NCBI GenBank assembly: GCA_013286085.1
Contig: JABDGK010000002.1
Coordinates: forward strand, 33,303-97,302
DNA length: 64,000 bases
Reading direction: 5' to 3'
Origin: Gammaproteobacteria bacterium
GTDB taxonomy: Bacteria > Pseudomonadota > Gammaproteobacteria > DSM-16500
A model generated the notes under the pieces. The model ran no database searches. It was given only the letters and a program-made list of their open reading frames with translations, and was not told the DNA's origin. Positions 47,150 to 56,282 of the stretch are shown one piece after another (position 1 is the stretch's first letter; the number at the start of each line of letters is the position of its first letter). A program made the translations under genes and the position numbers.

Positions 47150-49345
47150 ATGAGTGGTTCGCGATCAAATAATCCTGCGCCTATTGCAGCGACAGATACA
47201 GATGAAGACTGGATACACGCCGGTCACGAACAAGCCTCAGAAGAAGATTCTTCTCTCAATCAATCACCTCACAGCCGCGACAGCACGTCTGCCAATGCGG
47301 GCGATGGCACAGCCATTGGGGATCTCACAGACTTTGAGGATCTTGGCGACGATACAACCTTCTCTAAAGATGCAACAGATGAAGAAGCAAAAGAGGAAGA
47401 CATCGCCTTACTTGTCGACGGCAACAACATTCCAATCAACGCCAACCCCTGCGACTGGAAAGAAACAGCAGAAAAAATCGTACTACTAGCTGCTGCTGGC
47501 ATACCACCCATGACAACCACCGTGAATGCCTTCTGTGCATTCCCGCATTTTAGCGCCGCAACCTTAACACCCGAAAAAATCCGCGAATTATCACCTGGCA
47601 TACTAACCCTCAGCATCATTACCGGACTTTGCTCTTATCCCGTCAATGCAATTTTAAATTACGGCACCATCCGTAAAGCATCTACAATGTTTCGCAGACG
47701 CATATGGAATGAGTTCTCTGAGCACCCATATGCAAACGCTGCCGCACTGACTTTTGCATTGGGTGCAGGCGTCTCAGCTGCTGCAGTGGGTTATGCATCA
47801 TTCTTGCCTTTTGGTGTGCCTTTTGCTTGGGCAAACTTTACCACCAATGGTTTTATTTTCTTTGTTACTCGCTTTTTTGGCTTAATCAACGCCCTTAATC
47901 GCTTTGAAAAATGGAAATCACATAATTTCGAAGACAACCCACTAACTGGCAGAGGATTTGATGAATTACTTTCTCACGCCACGCCTGACTGCGCAGAGGG
48001 TCTAGAAGAGTTTTTAAGAAATTATGCCAGTGCTCGCAAAGAAGCTGTCAGAAATTTACTAGAAAGAGTGCGCGCACTCAATATAAATAACCCCTCTATT
48101 GATGATATAAACAAGCTTTCAAGAGAATACAACATACTTGCTGAGGCAAATTCAGCATCGGCTGGCGCTAAATTAGTCGTTGAATTGCTAGAAAAAATTC
48201 GCAACCTCAAAACAAACAATGATCCCTCGGTTAACAATCTAGAAAAATTTTTACAAGACTACGCTAACACCGAGACAGATGAAGACTCTGTTGTTGCATT
48301 ACTCACAAGACTTCATGCGTTGAAAGAAAGAGACCCCACTCTTATCGAAGATAAAAGCAAACGCGAACTTCTCGCTATATTTTTTGATGTGACAGTTGGC
48401 GTCTGCGCAGGACTCTCTGTTTTACCCGCATTCGCACAAAAATTTCTCGATGGCTTAGATCAATTAAAAGCCCTTTTCACGAATGAAACTACATCGTCAA
48501 CCATTAATGAATTAGCAATTGGCTGGCGGGTATTACTCAGCAGCCTGAGTATCGCCACGTCTATTCTTTATACTGGCCAAGTATCTTTAGCAAGACAAAC
48601 GGGTATCGATGCGTATGAATCCATCCGTGAGTCCATCGCTGACGAGCACTTACCTAGACGTCAAAAAATTAAGAAAGTTGCCACAGCTGTCGGCTTAGGC
48701 GTTGCGAATGCATTCGCTTGTGTGAGTGTTTTTAACGTTTCTGAAGGCGCCAATGCTGAAACCCACTCCATCAGTAGAGAATTAGTCACCCCTGGCACAA
48801 GCGGAGCAACAGTTTTACATGTAGCCGCTGCTACTGGGGCATTTGGCGTCAATGGGAAACTGAGCTTTGCAGAAGGATTTCCCTCCTCAGAAAAAAGCGT
48901 GCATCCAACCATCCCTCGTGTTGAAAGTCGACGTGACATGCAACGCATAGAGGCAACATCTAAACCGCTAGTCATTCCTGGAACCCTTACCGAAAATGAC
49001 CAAGACATAGATGAAGATGAACATGAGCAAAGAGAAAAAGTTGACATGCCACTCACATCTGCCATACGTGACAATCATTTCGAAACAGTCGCAGCCGAAT
49101 CAAAAGAAGCACCACAAACCCAAGCAGCCGCGCCAAAACATCACCCTAAGGTAGATGCACATATTCGACACCTGCGTGAGCATACACTGCTTAACCCAAG
49201 CTTACATAAACTACATCAACTCCATGCCAAACCTCTCTTTGCTGCAGTATCTGTTCAACAACCAGCAGCACTGGGCCAATCACACGAGGAAACAAAATTG
49301 AGTGATCCTTTGCTTCCACCATCCTTAATACGTAGCACTTCATAA
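47150..49345 (+). CDS. Large hypothetical protein with TM segments and internal repeats; candidate effector
   Basis: ORF track start 47138 (GTG); ATG at 47150 follows GAGGAG; acidic N-terminus, several hydrophobic segments. Confidence 0.65.
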   Translation: MSGSRSNNPAPIAATDTDEDWIHAGHEQASEEDSSLNQSPHSRDSTSANAGDGTAIGDLTDFEDLGDDTTFSKDATDEEAKEEDIALLVDGNNIPINANPCDWKETAEKIVLLAAAGIPPMTTTVNAFCAFPHFSAATLTPEKIRELSPGILTLSIITGLCSYPVNAILNYGTIRKASTMFRRRIWNEFSEHPYANAAALTFALGAGVSAAAVGYASFLPFGVPFAWANFTTNGFIFFVTRFFGLINALNRFEKWKSHNFEDNPLTGRGFDELLSHATPDCAEGLEEFLRNYASARKEAVRNLLERVRALNINNPSIDDINKLSREYNILAEANSASAGAKLVVELLEKIRNLKTNNDPSVNNLEKFLQDYANTETDEDSVVALLTRLHALKERDPTLIEDKSKRELLAIFFDVTVGVCAGLSVLPAFAQKFLDGLDQLKALFTNETTSSTINELAIGWRVLLSSLSIATSILYTGQVSLARQTGIDAYESIRESIADEHLPRRQKIKKVATAVGLGVANAFACVSVFNVSEGANAETHSISRELVTPGTSGATVLHVAAATGAFGVNGKLSFAEGFPSSEKSVHPTIPRVESRRDMQRIEATSKPLVIPGTLTENDQDIDEDEHEQREKVDMPLTSAIRDNHFETVAAESKEAPQTQAAAPKHHPKVDAHIRHLREHTLLNPSLHKLHQLHAKPLFAAVSVQQPAALGQSHEETKLSDPLLPPSLIRSTS

Positions 49346-49397
49346 CCAAAAAATCCAATACTGCATTGCTTTTAACAGCTTTGCAGTATCACCCAGG

Positions 49398-49428
49398 TTA
49401 TCCGCAATTTTCCCACAAGTTATCCACA
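49398..49428. promoter_or_regulatory. Putative DnaA boxes upstream of nrdAB
   Basis: TTATCCGCA at 49398-49406 and TTATCCACA at 49420-49428 (consensus TTATNCACA). Confidence 0.5.
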
Positions 49429-49466
49429 GATATCACACATATTGTTCTCTTGCATTGTCATTTAAA

Positions 49467-49514
49467 ATACACTATCTTGTATGCCAAGGGAGCAAAAACA
49501 TCTACATCTTGTGG
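49467..49514. promoter_or_regulatory. Putative tandem NrdR boxes
   Basis: ATACACTATCTTGTAT (49467-49482) and CATCTACATCTTGTGG (49499-49514), start-to-start spacing 32 bp. Confidence 0.55.
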
Positions 49515-49653
49515 TTTTGCAAAAACTCGTTAATATCCTGCGAGTTGGCAAAATCTGCTCTAAGAAAATCAAAATTTACAGTAAACTTAGCCAACAGAAT
49601 CATTCAGAATAGCAAAATTTAACACGCACTATAACGCTCTGGAGGAGCCGCCA

Positions 49654-52485
49654 ATGAGTACCGAAACCTTAGAATCCCGGAAAACAACCACGGCAAAGTC
49701 TACTCATACACCATCCGATCTTAGCACCCACGCCCCCGGACAATTAAAAGTCATTCGTCGTGATGGCTCAGTCGCACCATTTGATGCGAATAAAATTGCT
49801 GTTGCGATGACCAAAGCTTTTTTAGCTGTTGAAGGCGATAACGCCTCCGGCTCGCCTCGCATCAACGAGAAAGTGAATAATTTATTACAACGCATTGCTG
49901 GTACCTATGGCCGTCGCATGCCAGGCGGCGGCATTATCAACATTGAAGACATTCAAGACCAAGTTGAATTAACATTGATGCGCGAAGGCGAACACAAAGT
50001 AGCTCGCGCTTACGTTCTTTATCGTGAAGAGCGCCGCAAATTGCGTGAAGATCAAATCACCGCCGTTGCTACCGAGAACCAATTACATGTCACCTTAAAC
50101 GATGGCAAAGTGGTACCACTCGACATCAACCGCTTGACCCAGTTAGCCAATAGCGCGTGCCAAGACTTAGAGGATGTCTCCGCTGGTCTCATCATCGAAG
50201 ACACCAAGCGTAACCTGTTTGATAAAGTACCTGTGAAGGAAGTAAGCCGTGCGTTAATCATGTCCGCCCGTGTGTTAATCGAAAAAGAACCTAATTACAG
50301 TTATGTCGCTGCACGTTTGTTGGCCGACGAGCTCCGCAGTGAAGCGTTAAGTTTCCTAGGCGTGCAAGAAAAAGCTAGCGCCGAAGAAATGAAAAACCTG
50401 TATCACACCTACATGACGGCTTACCTGAATGAAGGTGTGAAACTGGAATTACTCGATTCTCGCCTGAAAGGTTTCGACCTTGCTAAAATCAGTGCGGCAA
50501 TCAAACCCGAGCGTGATTTGCAATTCACTTACCTCGGTTTACAAACTCTCTATGATCGTTACTTTATCCATAGCCATGGTGTTCGTTTTGAATTACCACA
50601 AGCATTTTTTATGCGTGTTGCAATGGGTTTAGCGATGGACGAAGCTAACAAAGAAGAACGCGCTATTGAGTTTTATCATTTACTCTCTTCTTTCGACTTT
50701 ATGAGCTCCACACCAACTTTATTTAACTCAGGCACATTACGTCCACAATTATCTAGCTGTTACTTAACGACAGTGCCAGATGATTTGGATGGCATTTTTG
50801 CAGCGATTAAAGATAATGCATTATTATCCAAATACGCCGGTGGTCTCGGCAATGACTGGACCAATGTCCGTGCGATGGGTGCACGCATCAAAGGTACAAA
50901 CGGGAAATCGTTAGGCGTTGTACCTTTCTTAAGTGTTGCCAATGCCACTGCTGTCGCGGTTAACCAGGGTGGAAAACGCAAAGGCGCGGTCTGTGGTTAC
51001 CTCGAAACATGGCATAAAGACATCGAAGAATTTTTAGAATTACGTAAAAATACGGGTGATGAACGCCGTCGCACACACGACATGAATACTGCAAACTGGA
51101 TTCCTGATTTGTTCATGAAACGCGTCACACTCGAACAAGACTGGACGTTATTTTCACCCAATGATGTGCCTGACTTACATGATCTGTATGGTGAAGCATT
51201 TGAAACAGCCTACACAGCTTATGAAGCCAAAGCAGCGCGCGGCGAAATTGCCAACACAAAAACCATCCCGGCTCTCACGCTCTGGCGCAAAATGCTGGGC
51301 ATGCTGTTTGAAACAGGTCACCCATGGGTGACCTTCAAAGATGCTTGCAACTTACGTTCACCACAACAACATACGGGTGTCGTACACAGCTCCAATCTTT
51401 GCACTGAAATTACATTGAATACATCCATTGACGAAATTGCCGTGTGTAACCTTGGTAGCGTGAATCTAACCAACCACATGACAGCGACGGGTTTAGACAA
51501 AGACAAGCTACGCAAAACCATTAACACGGCTATTCGTATGCTGGATAATGTGATTGATATCAACTATTACTCCGTGCCGCAAGCACGCAACTCCAATCTC
51601 AAACATCGTCCAATTGGTATGGGCATCATGGCATTCCAAGATGCGCTCTACAAATTAGGGATTTCTTATACATCACAAGAAGCAGTTGAGTTTGCTGATC
51701 GCTCCATGGAATTAATTAGTTATTATGCCATTGAGGCCTCTACCAACTTAGCAGAAGAAAGAGGCGCCTATTCCACATTTGCAGGATCTTTATGGAGCCA
51801 AGGTATTTTACCTATCGATTCTATCGAACTTTTACAACGTAACCGCGGTGGTTATCTTGAACAAGATCGTTCACAAACGTTGGATTGGGATACGTTACGT
51901 AACCGTGTGAAAACAGTGGGTATGCGCAACTCAAATGTCTTAGCGATTGCCCCAACAGCAACGATCGCCAATATTTGCGGCGTATCACAATCGATTGAAC
52001 CTACCTATCAAAACTTATTTGTGAAATCGAATTTGTCTGGTGAGTTTACTGTTATCAACCCCTACTTAGTGGCTGACTTAAAGCAACAAGGCTTGTGGGA
52101 TGATGTCATGGTAAATGACTTGAAATACTTTAACGGTAGCGTCAACAAAATCTCTCGCATTCCGGACGTATTAAAACAACGTTATGCGACTGCCTTTGAA
52201 ATTGATCCAACGTGGTTAGTGGATGCAGCCTCCCGTCGCCAAAAATGGATTGATCAAGCACAATCATTAAACTTGTATATGGCCCAAGCATCCGGTAAAA
52301 AACTGGACAGCCTGTATCGACATGCTTGGCAACGCGGCTTGAAGACAACCTACTATTTGCGTAGTATGGGCGCTACCGACGCTGAAAAATCCACGGTTCA
52401 TAATACTTCACTGAATGCCGTACAAAGCAACACTGAGCCAAAAGCTTGTTTGATTACTGATCCAACGTGTGAGGCATGCCAATAG
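49654..52485 (+). CDS. nrdA: Ribonucleoside-diphosphate reductase alpha subunit (class Ia), N-terminal ATP-cone region(s)
   Basis: KVIRRDGSVAPFDANKIAVAMTKAF (ATP cone), SSTPTLFNSGTLRPQLSSCYL, CxxC tail CEACQ. Confidence 0.96.
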   Translation: MSTETLESRKTTTAKSTHTPSDLSTHAPGQLKVIRRDGSVAPFDANKIAVAMTKAFLAVEGDNASGSPRINEKVNNLLQRIAGTYGRRMPGGGIINIEDIQDQVELTLMREGEHKVARAYVLYREERRKLREDQITAVATENQLHVTLNDGKVVPLDINRLTQLANSACQDLEDVSAGLIIEDTKRNLFDKVPVKEVSRALIMSARVLIEKEPNYSYVAARLLADELRSEALSFLGVQEKASAEEMKNLYHTYMTAYLNEGVKLELLDSRLKGFDLAKISAAIKPERDLQFTYLGLQTLYDRYFIHSHGVRFELPQAFFMRVAMGLAMDEANKEERAIEFYHLLSSFDFMSSTPTLFNSGTLRPQLSSCYLTTVPDDLDGIFAAIKDNALLSKYAGGLGNDWTNVRAMGARIKGTNGKSLGVVPFLSVANATAVAVNQGGKRKGAVCGYLETWHKDIEEFLELRKNTGDERRRTHDMNTANWIPDLFMKRVTLEQDWTLFSPNDVPDLHDLYGEAFETAYTAYEAKAARGEIANTKTIPALTLWRKMLGMLFETGHPWVTFKDACNLRSPQQHTGVVHSSNLCTEITLNTSIDEIAVCNLGSVNLTNHMTATGLDKDKLRKTINTAIRMLDNVIDINYYSVPQARNSNLKHRPIGMGIMAFQDALYKLGISYTSQEAVEFADRSMELISYYAIEASTNLAEERGAYSTFAGSLWSQGILPIDSIELLQRNRGGYLEQDRSQTLDWDTLRNRVKTVGMRNSNVLAIAPTATIANICGVSQSIEPTYQNLFVKSNLSGEFTVINPYLVADLKQQGLWDDVMVNDLKYFNGSVNKISRIPDVLKQRYATAFEIDPTWLVDAASRRQKWIDQAQSLNLYMAQASGKKLDSLYRHAWQRGLKTTYYLRSMGATDAEKSTVHNTSLNAVQSNTEPKACLITDPTCEACQ

Positions 52486-52496
52486 CCGCCTATCTC

Positions 52497-52534
52497 CCTT
52501 CTCCCGCAGGCGGGAGAAGGGTTGGGGATGAGGG
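52497..52534. repeat. Palindromic intergenic repeat, copy A
   Basis: CCTTCTCCCGCAGGCGGGAGAAGGGTTGGGGATGAGGG. Confidence 0.8.
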
Positions 52535-52579
52535 ACTTAAGCTTGCGACACTCTGCAGAAGCTACGTTAATAACTAAAA

Positions 52580-52618
52580 CCCTCACCCTAACCCTCTCCC
52601 ATTGATGGGAGAGGGGAT
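52580..52618. repeat. Palindromic intergenic repeat, copy B (inverted relative to A)
   Basis: CCCTCACCCTAACCCTCTCCCATTGATGGGAGAGGGGAT. Confidence 0.8.
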
Positions 52619-52656
52619 TTTTATGTAAATCTGAATTTTGAAAAAAGGACACCACC

Positions 52657-53769
52657 ATGTTAACGTTTGACGAAGCACCCACCGAGACGCGAGCACGCCA
52701 AGGCACTATCGGCGGAGCCACTGGCTTAGAAGCGCTTGAAATGGGCGCGGCTCGCATTCAAGTTGATGATAAAAAAATTATTAACTGCCGTGCGGACTTA
52801 AATCAACTAGTCCCGTTTAAATATAAATGGGCATGGCAAAAATACTTAGACGCTTGCGCCAACCACTGGATGCCGAATGAAATTAATATGTCGGCTGACG
52901 TTGCTCTCTGGAAAGATCCTAATGGCTTAACAGAAGACGAGCGCATGATCATCAAGCGCAATTTAGGTTTCTTCTCAACAGCTGACTCTCTTGTTGCTAA
53001 TAATCTAGTATTAGCCGTTTATCGTCATATTACCAATCCAGAATGTCGCCAATATTTATTACGTCAAGCATTCGAAGAAGCATTGCATACCCATGCTTAT
53101 CAGTATGTCATTGAAAGCTTAGGCATGGATGAAGCGGAAGTTTTTAATATGTACCGTGAAATTCCCGCAGTGGCGCACAAAGCAGCTTGGTCTCTGCCCT
53201 TCACACAAAGCTTAGGTGATCCACATTTTCACACGGGCACACCCGAAATGGATCAACGTTTATTGCGCGACTTGATCGCTTTCTATGTGATTTTTGAAGG
53301 AATTTTCTTCTACGTAGGCTTTACCCAAGTACTCTCCATGGGTAGACGCAATAAAATGACCGGAACTTCCGAGCAATTCCAATATATTTTACGTGATGAA
53401 TCCATGCATTTAAATTTTGGTATTGATGTTATCAATCAAATTAAAATTGAAAACCCACATCTTTGGACAGAATCATTTAAACAAGAAATTCTCGATATGA
53501 TTCGTGAAGGTGTTGAAATGGAATGTACTTATGCGCGTGATACCATGCCACGTGGTATTTTAGGCATGAATGCAGAAATGTTTGAAGAATACTTACACTT
53601 CATTGCTAACCGCCGCTGTGTTCAGATTGGCTTAGCGCAGCAATACCCGGGCGCAACCAATCCTTTCCCTTGGATGAGTGAAATGATGGACTTGAAGAAA
53701 GAAAAGAACTTCTTTGAGACACGCGTCACAGAATATCAAACAGGTGGCGCTTTAAACTGGGATGAATAA
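52657..53769 (+). CDS. nrdB: Ribonucleoside-diphosphate reductase beta subunit
   Basis: [57 protein letters not shown]. Confidence 0.96.
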   Translation: MLTFDEAPTETRARQGTIGGATGLEALEMGAARIQVDDKKIINCRADLNQLVPFKYKWAWQKYLDACANHWMPNEINMSADVALWKDPNGLTEDERMIIKRNLGFFSTADSLVANNLVLAVYRHITNPECRQYLLRQAFEEALHTHAYQYVIESLGMDEAEVFNMYREIPAVAHKAAWSLPFTQSLGDPHFHTGTPEMDQRLLRDLIAFYVIFEGIFFYVGFTQVLSMGRRNKMTGTSEQFQYILRDESMHLNFGIDVINQIKIENPHLWTESFKQEILDMIREGVEMECTYARDTMPRGILGMNAEMFEEYLHFIANRRCVQIGLAQQYPGATNPFPWMSEMMDLKKEKNFFETRVTEYQTGGALNWDE

Positions 53770-53794
53770 CAAGAAATTGCCGATGCCGTTACTA

Positions 53795-53814
53795 CCGAGC
53801 CGCGCGCGGCTCGG
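53795..53814. repeat. Core-only copy of the dispersed GC-rich palindrome; possible nrdB terminator
   Basis: CCGAGCCGCGCGCGGCTCGG perfect 20-bp palindrome followed by AAAAAATAATAACC. Confidence 0.85.
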
Positions 53815-53839
53815 AAAAAATAATAACCATCAAATCCCG

Positions 53840-55102
53840 CTATTTTTTAACAGCACGAGATGGCTTACTTTTCTGATTGCTTTGCTCCTCTCCGCCTTTT
53901 TGCACCACAGCTCCAGCAAACTTAAAACTATTTATATTAACACGCGGAGGTATTGGCGGCGGAGCACTAGCTGCTGCAGCAACCGGCTGCACTTTTAGTG
54001 ATGAATCTACTTTCTTAAGAAGAAACTTATACGATGGATTATCGCGAACATACTTATCACTGAGATCACGCAATACATTATTAACCAAATAGTGCAGCTG
54101 ATGCATCTCATTCAAGTCAGGGATGCCATCATTTTGGTTTAATTCATCAGAAGAAGACATCACTACACCTTCTGGCTTCTCCGCATATGCTTTTTTCAAT
54201 AACAAACCAACCAGTCTCGCAGCATGATGATCATTCTTCTGATCTTCTCTATTTAATTTAGCCACTAACGTAGTATCTCCCTTGATTCGAGTACTCAAAT
54301 GTTCTCGAAGTGCAAATAACAACTGTGCCGCCCCTTTCGCATAACAAACAGCAATTTCAGAATTTTCATGACGGCGTTTTTGTATAGTATAAACTGCTTG
54401 CCCAATTTCGGTGCTAATCTTAAAAGCAGCATCTACTAATTTTTGTATATCATTTGATTGTGTTGCCAACTTACCTTTACGTAAGGCTTCATAAGTAGGG
54501 CCAAGCGAAACAATAGCCACATAAAGATCGTTAAAGAATTTCTCGTGAGGCCCTTTTTGTGCAGCAGCAATGGGGTTGTTAATGGGGTCATGCACTCCAT
54601 TAAGTATGACATCATATATCGCGGCTTTTTCCCCAACTGGCTTTTCGATACCGTCATAATAATTTAAGATTGTTAAATCAAAAGAAACATATTGATCTTT
54701 CAAAAATGCGCGCGCATTTTGTAACAATAAGGCAACAAGTCGAAATGTGTGATCCTTACTTTGATTTGTATTAATATTCATAGTGAAAAGTGCACTATCT
54801 TCGTTTGCTTTAATTTTTTGAGCTCTACTATTCACTATTTGTTCGAGCGCTTTTACCAACGCTTGTATACTATGCCCATTATAGGTATCGGCAGTGACAT
54901 TCCCGGACTTAGCATCTACCGCGCGCAAAGCATCAATACGCTCTGCTTCGGATTTTAATTTTTTAATATCCTTTTTATCAGCCAATAGACTACTCAATTC
55001 ACCATCCACACACGCATTATAAATCGTACCAATTGCTCTAAATAGCTCTTGATAGAATATCTCAAGTTGCAAACCTGATAGTGGAGGTCTTGAACCTGAC
55101 AT
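53840..55102 (-). CDS. Hypothetical protein with internal duplication and proline-rich C-terminus; candidate effector
   Basis: ORF track extends to 55147, but AAGGAGTTTTTTATG on the minus strand supports a start at 55102 (MSGSRPPLSG...); C-terminal SAPPPIPPR. Confidence 0.65.
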   Translation of the reverse strand: MSGSRPPLSGLQLEIFYQELFRAIGTIYNACVDGELSSLLADKKDIKKLKSEAERIDALRAVDAKSGNVTADTYNGHSIQALVKALEQIVNSRAQKIKANEDSALFTMNINTNQSKDHTFRLVALLLQNARAFLKDQYVSFDLTILNYYDGIEKPVGEKAAIYDVILNGVHDPINNPIAAAQKGPHEKFFNDLYVAIVSLGPTYEALRKGKLATQSNDIQKLVDAAFKISTEIGQAVYTIQKRRHENSEIAVCYAKGAAQLLFALREHLSTRIKGDTTLVAKLNREDQKNDHHAARLVGLLLKKAYAEKPEGVVMSSSDELNQNDGIPDLNEMHQLHYLVNNVLRDLSDKYVRDNPSYKFLLKKVDSSLKVQPVAAAASAPPPIPPRVNINSFKFAGAVVQKGGEEQSNQKSKPSRAVKK

Positions 55103-55118
55103 AAAAAACTCCTTGCAA

Positions 55119-55910
55119 TTAATAAGTATGTTTTTTTGTTTCAGCACACTCAGCTATAAATCGATCTAACATTGCTTTAGTATCAGAAAAAACGCCCTCA
55201 TCCACACGTGGGTATTTTTCTCTAATATCGGCAATCATATCTGGCAACGATTTATCGCTATTGGACAAAATATTTTTACGCAATTCTTGCAAGCCCTGAA
55301 TTTTAATACCAGCAACTTCAGATGAGTCTAATTTCAATTCTTTTATTCTCTTATCAATCTCTTTGACCACCGGATTATTTTTCTGTAATAATGCAATCAT
55401 ATGATTGTCGTGATATTGTTGTATCGTGGCTCTAATAGCTAACAATAATTCTTTGTTATCTTTTTCTGAACTCACTTTTATGACTGTGTTAAAACCCAGT
55501 TTTTTTGCTACTGTATTAAGCTCATCATCTTTCACTACCTGCGCATCAGATTTCGATGCAACTAACATCTCCACGCCATGACGGGGATATAAAATATTAT
55601 ATTCAGCAACCTTCCTGGGAAGCGCTTGAAGTAATGCGGGATTAGATAAATCACAGATAAAAATTTCAGCATCAACATTTCTATCGTAAGAAACAGAGCA
55701 TCTTGCATCTTTGGTATCATCCCAAATCTGCATGTGTGTTTGCTTTCCATCTTTGAGAAGAACAGCAACAGTAAAGTCATCGCCCATGGAAAATTTTTTA
55801 TCTGCTGCGTCCACCAACGCATTGAGCAGCGTTGTGGCACCTGCTTCAGGAGTTACATTAATAAGATGAATCTTATATATAAACCGTTCACTTTTAGGCA
55901 AAGAGAACAT
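55119..55910 (-). CDS. Rab/Ras-like small GTPase-fold protein with degenerate nucleotide-binding motifs
   Basis: YKIHLINVTPEAGATTLLNALVDA...DGKQTHMQIWDDTKDARCSVSYDRNVDAEIFICDLSN...VEMLVASKSDAQVV...AKKLGFNTVIKVSSEKDNKELLLAIRATI is colinear with Rab G1-G5. Confidence 0.65.
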   Translation of the reverse strand: MFSLPKSERFIYKIHLINVTPEAGATTLLNALVDAADKKFSMGDDFTVAVLLKDGKQTHMQIWDDTKDARCSVSYDRNVDAEIFICDLSNPALLQALPRKVAEYNILYPRHGVEMLVASKSDAQVVKDDELNTVAKKLGFNTVIKVSSEKDNKELLLAIRATIQQYHDNHMIALLQKNNPVVKEIDKRIKELKLDSSEVAGIKIQGLQELRKNILSNSDKSLPDMIADIREKYPRVDEGVFSDTKAMLDRFIAECAETKKHTY

Positions 55911-55993
55911 AAATACCCCCGTATAACAAAATTATAGCACAGGGTATTATTTGCTTGATTTATAGGGAGTTTTTATCAATGAAGGTGGTCTTA

Positions 55994-56260
55994 TTAATCT
56001 TTGCCTGGTATAAAACCTAAAATACGGCACATACCAACCATACTAATGATAATCCAAGCGATCTCAATCGTTACTGATGCTGTATTCCAATGAAAATATA
56101 AAGAATACAGAATTAACCACGCACCGATAAAATTATAGCTTTGAAAAATGATGCGCTTTGCATTCCACTGCCCAATACTAAGATAGTAATAAGCGATCAG
56201 AATCAAAATCACGCCGAACATGCCAACAGCATCAGAAATTTTATATAAAAAATCGTACAT
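55994..56260 (-). CDS. Small membrane protein, CBU_0592-like family
   Basis: ISDAVGMFGVILILIAYYYLSIGQW...SYNFIGAWLILYSLYFHWNTASVTIEIAWIIISMVGM. Confidence 0.7.
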   Translation of the reverse strand: MYDFLYKISDAVGMFGVILILIAYYYLSIGQWNAKRIIFQSYNFIGAWLILYSLYFHWNTASVTIEIAWIIISMVGMCRILGFIPGKD

Positions 56261-56282
56261 CGTTTTTTCCTCGTTCTATATT

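Noticed and set aside
49398-49428. DnaA boxes as part of a replication origin
   Set aside because: Only two boxes, no dnaA/dnaN/gidA neighbourhood and no AT-rich 13-mers; better explained as nrdAB promoter sites.
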